Source: Desulfurococcales archaeon (GTDB lineage Archaea > Thermoproteota > Thermoprotei_A > Sulfolobales > Ignicoccaceae). From it: a DNA stretch of 8,299 bases. The position numbers and the translations under genes were made by a program. Where the stretch lies: contig WAOJ01000092.1 of NCBI GenBank assembly GCA_015521275.1, positions 1 through 8,299 of the forward strand, in the 5' to 3' direction. This document shows, piece after piece, positions 6,373 through 8,299 of the stretch; within the stretch, counting starts at the first letter, position 1, and every line of letters starts with the position of its first letter. The notes under the pieces were generated by a model, which ran no database searches, was not told the DNA's origin, and was given only the letters and a program-made list of their open reading frames with translations.

Positions 6373-7710
6373 GTGGAGGTAGTCGTAATCGGTGGCGGAG
6401 CTGCTGGGATGAGCGCTGCCTCTAGGGTGAAAAGACTACACAAGGACTGGACGGTAAGGGTGTTCGAGGCTTCTGGATACGTCTCATATGCTCCATGTGG
6501 CTTGCCATATTTCCTCGTAGGAAAGGTTAAGGAACCCGAAGAGTTGACCTACTACCCAATAGAAGTATTCAAGGAGAAGAGGGGTATAGATGTACACATC
6601 CATGCAGTGGTTACGGAAATAGACACTAAAAACAAGACTGTGAAGGTGAAGGAAGGCGGGGAGGTAAAGGAGTACAAATGGGACAAACTCATAATAGCAA
6701 CTGGAGCTAAGGAAAAGAAGCTGGGCATTGAAGGAGAAGACTTGAAGGGAGTTATAAGGCTCCACACTGTAGAGAGCGGCATAGAGGGCAGAGAGATATT
6801 GAAGAACACTAAGAAGGTCGCCGTCGTCGGCGCGGGCTTCACTGGAACCGAGGTAGCGGCTGAGCTAGCGGAGGCAGGCTACGAGGTTCACTTGATAGTT
6901 AGGTCTAGGGTGTTTAGGAAGAGCTTCGACGAGGATATGAGTAACTTGATAGAGGAGCACTTGAATAAGATGGGTATAAAGCTCCACAAGGGTGTAACGG
7001 TAACTAGGATATTGGGCAAAGAAAAGGTAGAAGGAATTGAGCTAAGCGACGGCACGAAGTTGGACGTTGGGGCCGTGGTCATGGCCGTGGGCGTAGAACC
7101 TAATTCGGGTCTGGTAGAGAAGGCCGGAATAAAACTAGGACCTCATAAAGGCATTGAGGTTAATGAGTACATGGAGACTTCCGAACCGGACGTTTACGCT
7201 GCCGGCGACGTAGCCGAGATGTGGTTCTACCACACCGGCGACAAGTGTTGGTGCCCCTTCGCTCCTCCGGCAAACAAGATGGGCTTAGTAGCCGGCCTGA
7301 GCGCTTCCGGCAAGAGGGTTTCCTTCCCCGGGGTCGGTTGTACTGGAATAACTAAGTTAGGAGATTTAGAGGTGGCTAGGACTGGCATGACCGAGGAAGA
7401 GGCGAAGGCTTTGGGTTATAAAGTAATAAGTAATACAATAAAGGCTAGGACGAGGGCCCACTATTATCCGGGCTCCAAGTTCACTCATGTAAAGCTAATC
7501 GTCAAGGAGGATGACGGAATGATCTTAGGGGCACAGATAGTTGGTCCAGAAGGAGTTAAGGGTAGAATAGATACAGTAGCAGCCATAATGGAGAAGAAGG
7601 GTACTGTTAGGGACCTATTCTTCTCCGACTTGAGCTACGTGCCACCATTGGCTCCAGTCTGGGACCCCTTGGTCACGGCTGCGAGGACCCTTTACAAGGA
7701 CTTAAGGTAA
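6373..7710 (+). CDS. CoA-disulfide reductase / NAD(P)H oxidoreductase family flavoprotein
   Basis: An FAD- and NAD(P)H-dependent oxidoreductase of the pyridine nucleotide-disulfide family, single-cysteine class. Seen: FAD-binding VIGGGAAG (5-12); the redox cysteine C42 in SYAPCGLPY (38-46), which in this class cycles with bound CoA or as a sulfenic acid; the ATG motif (109-111); NAD(P)-binding VVGAGFTGTE (151-160); the second FAD motif VYAAGDVAE (274-282); and a C-terminal dimer domain ending in SYVPPLAPVWDPL (421-433), typical of CoA-disulfide reductases. The 445-residue length is normal. The family includes CoA-disulfide reductase, NADH oxidase and the CoA-dependent NAD(P)H sulfur reductase of Thermococcales; the sequence does not decide between them. 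Unusual are C292 and C294 (KCWCPF) and C323 near the expected FAD-side face. GTG start with a strong SD. It stands alone, divergent from its left neighbour and followed by a hairpin. Confidence 0.9.
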   Translation: MEVVVIGGGAAGMSAASRVKRLHKDWTVRVFEASGYVSYAPCGLPYFLVGKVKEPEELTYYPIEVFKEKRGIDVHIHAVVTEIDTKNKTVKVKEGGEVKEYKWDKLIIATGAKEKKLGIEGEDLKGVIRLHTVESGIEGREILKNTKKVAVVGAGFTGTEVAAELAEAGYEVHLIVRSRVFRKSFDEDMSNLIEEHLNKMGIKLHKGVTVTRILGKEKVEGIELSDGTKLDVGAVVMAVGVEPNSGLVEKAGIKLGPHKGIEVNEYMETSEPDVYAAGDVAEMWFYHTGDKCWCPFAPPANKMGLVAGLSASGKRVSFPGVGCTGITKLGDLEVARTGMTEEEAKALGYKVISNTIKARTRAHYYPGSKFTHVKLIVKEDDGMILGAQIVGPEGVKGRIDTVAAIMEKKGTVRDLFFSDLSYVPPLAPVWDPLVTAARTLYKDLR

Positions 7711-7712
7711 CC

Positions 7713-7729
7713 TTCTTTATCTTAAAGAA
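7713..7729 (+). terminator. AT-rich hairpin and T-rich tract just after the flavoprotein stop
   Basis: TTCTTTA (7713-7719) and TAAAGAA (7723-7729) are perfect inverted copies around a TCT loop, three bases after the TAA stop. The T-rich stretch CTTCTTTATCTT fits the pyrimidine tracts at which archaeal RNA polymerase releases transcripts. It is the natural 3' end of the flavoprotein mRNA. The stem is weak, so the T tract is probably the working part. Confidence 0.5.
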
Positions 7730-7746
7730 CATTTGTATTACGCAGT

Positions 7747-7807
7747 AGGATCCCCAAATATTACTCAAGATCCTCGCCACAACATTGTATGCACTTTTTC
7801 GGCGAGG
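7747..7807. repeat. Two overlapping, mutually exclusive inverted repeats in the intergenic region
   Basis: AGGATC (7747-7752) pairs with GATCCT (7769-7774) around a 16-base loop. CCTCGCC (7772-7778) pairs with GGCGAGG (7801-7807) around a 22-base loop containing TTTTT (7795-7799). CCT at 7772-7774 is used by both, so only one stem can form at a time. A third, smaller stem, TGCAC (7790-7794) with GTGCA (7807-7811), also competes. The region could be a terminator back-up, a small RNA or a protein site. No box C/D or H/ACA signature was recognised on either strand. Confidence 0.45.
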
Positions 7808-7847
7808 TGCACACATCTAACAATTTAGGTCTCGTAATCCATCACGT

Positions 7848-7874
7848 TATTAAAAGATTATAAAAGATTATAAG
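7848..7874 (+). promoter_or_regulatory. Tandem-repeat promoter with phased TATA boxes upstream of the pilin gene
   Basis: TAAAAGATTA occurs twice in perfect tandem (7851-7860, 7861-7870), with TAAG starting a third copy. The junctions create TTATTAAAAG, TTATAAAAG and TTATAAG, three TATA-like boxes about 10 bp apart, one helical turn. The central box (about 7858-7865), preceded by the A-rich BRE-like AAAAG, is the best match to a strong crenarchaeal promoter and predicts a start near 7887. The boxes also read as TATA-like on the minus strand. A weaker alternative box, CTTTTAAC at 7939-7946, would give a short leader. Confidence 0.6.
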
Positions 7875-7934
7875 TCCCTTGTTACAGTGGGGCACCGTCC
7901 TTCACTCAAGACTTCTGCACGACAAAATACGAGC

Positions 7935-7977
7935 CTCACTTTTAACCGTTCCCTCGGCTCCATAACACGAGAGTGAG
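7935..7977 (+). promoter_or_regulatory. Pilin leader stem that can cover the Shine-Dalgarno site
   Basis: CTCACTTTT (7935-7943) can pair along its whole length with GAGAGTGAG (7969-7977), giving nine pairs including two G-U. The 3' arm is the purine-rich SD of the pilin gene, ending three bases before the ATG. The 25-base loop holds a small CCG/CGG stem (7946-7948 with 7955-7957). It exists in RNA only if transcription starts at the upstream tandem TATA repeat rather than at the box near 7939. Confidence 0.4.
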
Positions 7978-7980
7978 AAG

Positions 7981-8299
7981 ATGAAGGCCATAAGGAAGGG
8001 AGTTTCTCCCGTAGTAGCGACCCTACTGCTAATACTCATCGCCGTCGCCGCCGCTGTGCTACTATACACTTGGGTAAGCGGTATGAGCGCTAACGTCGCC
8101 GGCAGCAAGGTCACTGGCAAGACCCTCAGCCTAATACAAGCCACTTGGGCCGGCACCTACCAAATTGACAACGGCGACCAACACCCCGACACCATTGCCT
8201 ACGACAAGGGCATAGTACTAATAGCTAGCTTCCAAGCTCCCGCCGCTGCCGTCGGTAGGCAGCAAGCCGGCTACGGCCAAGTAACTATCGACAACGTAA
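7981..8299 (+). CDS. Type IV pilin / adhesion-filament subunit with class III signal peptide (3' end outside window)
   Basis: The first 106 codons of an archaeal pilin-like or flagellin-like surface filament protein; no stop before the right edge. The short basic leader MKAIRKG (1-7) is followed directly by VSPVVATLLL (8-17) and a hydrophobic helix to about residue 32, ending LYTWVSG (28-34). This is the class III signal peptide read by prepilin peptidase (PibD/FlaK type), with cleavage expected after G7; the helix then packs into the filament core. The residues after 34 are Ala-, Gly- and Gln-rich with few charges, as in surface-exposed subunits. C-ending codons (GCC, GGC, GAC, AAC) are far more frequent than in its neighbours, a hint of high expression. 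The N-terminus resembles what I recall of the Iho670 fibre protein of Ignicoccus hospitalis, but that equivalence is unproven; archaellin and other pilins share this segment. ATG start with SD GAGAGTGAG. Confidence 0.88.
   Translation, partial: MKAIRKGVSPVVATLLLILIAVAAAVLLYTWVSGMSANVAGSKVTGKTLSLIQATWAGTYQIDNGDQHPDTIAYDKGIVLIASFQAPAAAVGRQQAGYGQVTIDNV

Larger units (their letters stand above)
7711..7980. other. 270-bp intergenic region rich in structure, no convincing protein gene
   Basis: Between the flavoprotein and the pilin gene there is no persuasive protein-coding gene. It contains, left to right, the terminator-like hairpin, the competing inverted repeats, an AT-rich stretch with the tandem TATA repeat, and a probable pilin leader of about 95 bases. 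For such a compact genome segment, where the other spacers are 100 bases or less, this is a long regulatory region. Confidence 0.7.

Noticed and set aside
7720..7850. Box C/D guide RNA on the minus strand
   Set aside because: A C-box-like GTGATGG exists near 7841-7847, but no properly spaced CTGA D boxes were found.
7848..7874. CRISPR or longer satellite repeat
   Set aside because: Only 2.4 copies of a 10-bp AT-rich unit with no spacers; a promoter element explains it better.
7902..8156. Minus-strand frame of 84 codons over the pilin start
   Set aside because: Antisense to an unmistakable class III signal peptide; its Ala/Thr/Ser-rich product mirrors the pilin codons.

Overview
The window looks like a piece of a hyperthermophilic crenarchaeal chromosome, most likely Desulfurococcales and possibly Ignicoccus. 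The evidence is the gene content: archaeal Nep1, archaeal inositol-phosphate synthase, an Lhr-type helicase with a zinc ribbon, a CoA-disulfide-reductase-type flavoprotein, and an archaeal pilin with a class III signal peptide. Supporting signs are AGG arginine and ATA isoleucine codons, purine-rich Shine-Dalgarno (SD) sites, TATA-box promoters and very compact spacing. The genus is an inference; no 16S gene or other decisive marker is present.

Positions 1-6272 carry six genes, all on the minus strand. In transcription order they are: an unrecognised 234-residue protein (5568-6272), myo-inositol-1-phosphate synthase (4341-5525), a four-helix membrane protein with a soluble tail (3613-4341), the 16S rRNA pseudouridine methyltransferase Nep1 (2997-3626), a gamma-glutamylcyclotransferase-fold protein (2534-2962), and a large Lhr-family helicase (1-2503) that runs off the left edge. 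The gaps are 42, -1, -14, 34 and 30 bases, so most or all of them are probably one transcript, with an optional extra promoter before the inositol synthase. The unit mixes rRNA maturation or RNA/DNA remodelling (Nep1, helicase) with inositol-phosphate production, which in archaea feeds inositol phospholipids and the heat solute di-myo-inositol phosphate.

Positions 6273-6372 are a 100-bp divergent promoter region. To its right, 6373-7710 (+) encodes an FAD/NAD(P)H disulfide reductase of the single-cysteine CoA-disulfide reductase group, which in sulfur-metabolising archaea can act as CoA-disulfide reductase or CoA-dependent sulfur reductase.

Positions 7711-7980 hold 270 bp without a protein gene but with dense signals: an AT-rich hairpin just after the reductase stop, two competing GC-rich inverted repeats, and an exact 10-bp tandem repeat that builds phased TATA boxes. 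About 100 bp of probable leader follows, in which a segment can pair with the next gene's Shine-Dalgarno site. That gene (7981 to the right edge, +) is the start of a type IV pilin or adhesion-filament subunit with a classic archaeal class III signal peptide. The promoter and leader of this filament gene are the most unusual part of the window. I found no CRISPR array, tRNA, rRNA, insertion sequence or integrase.
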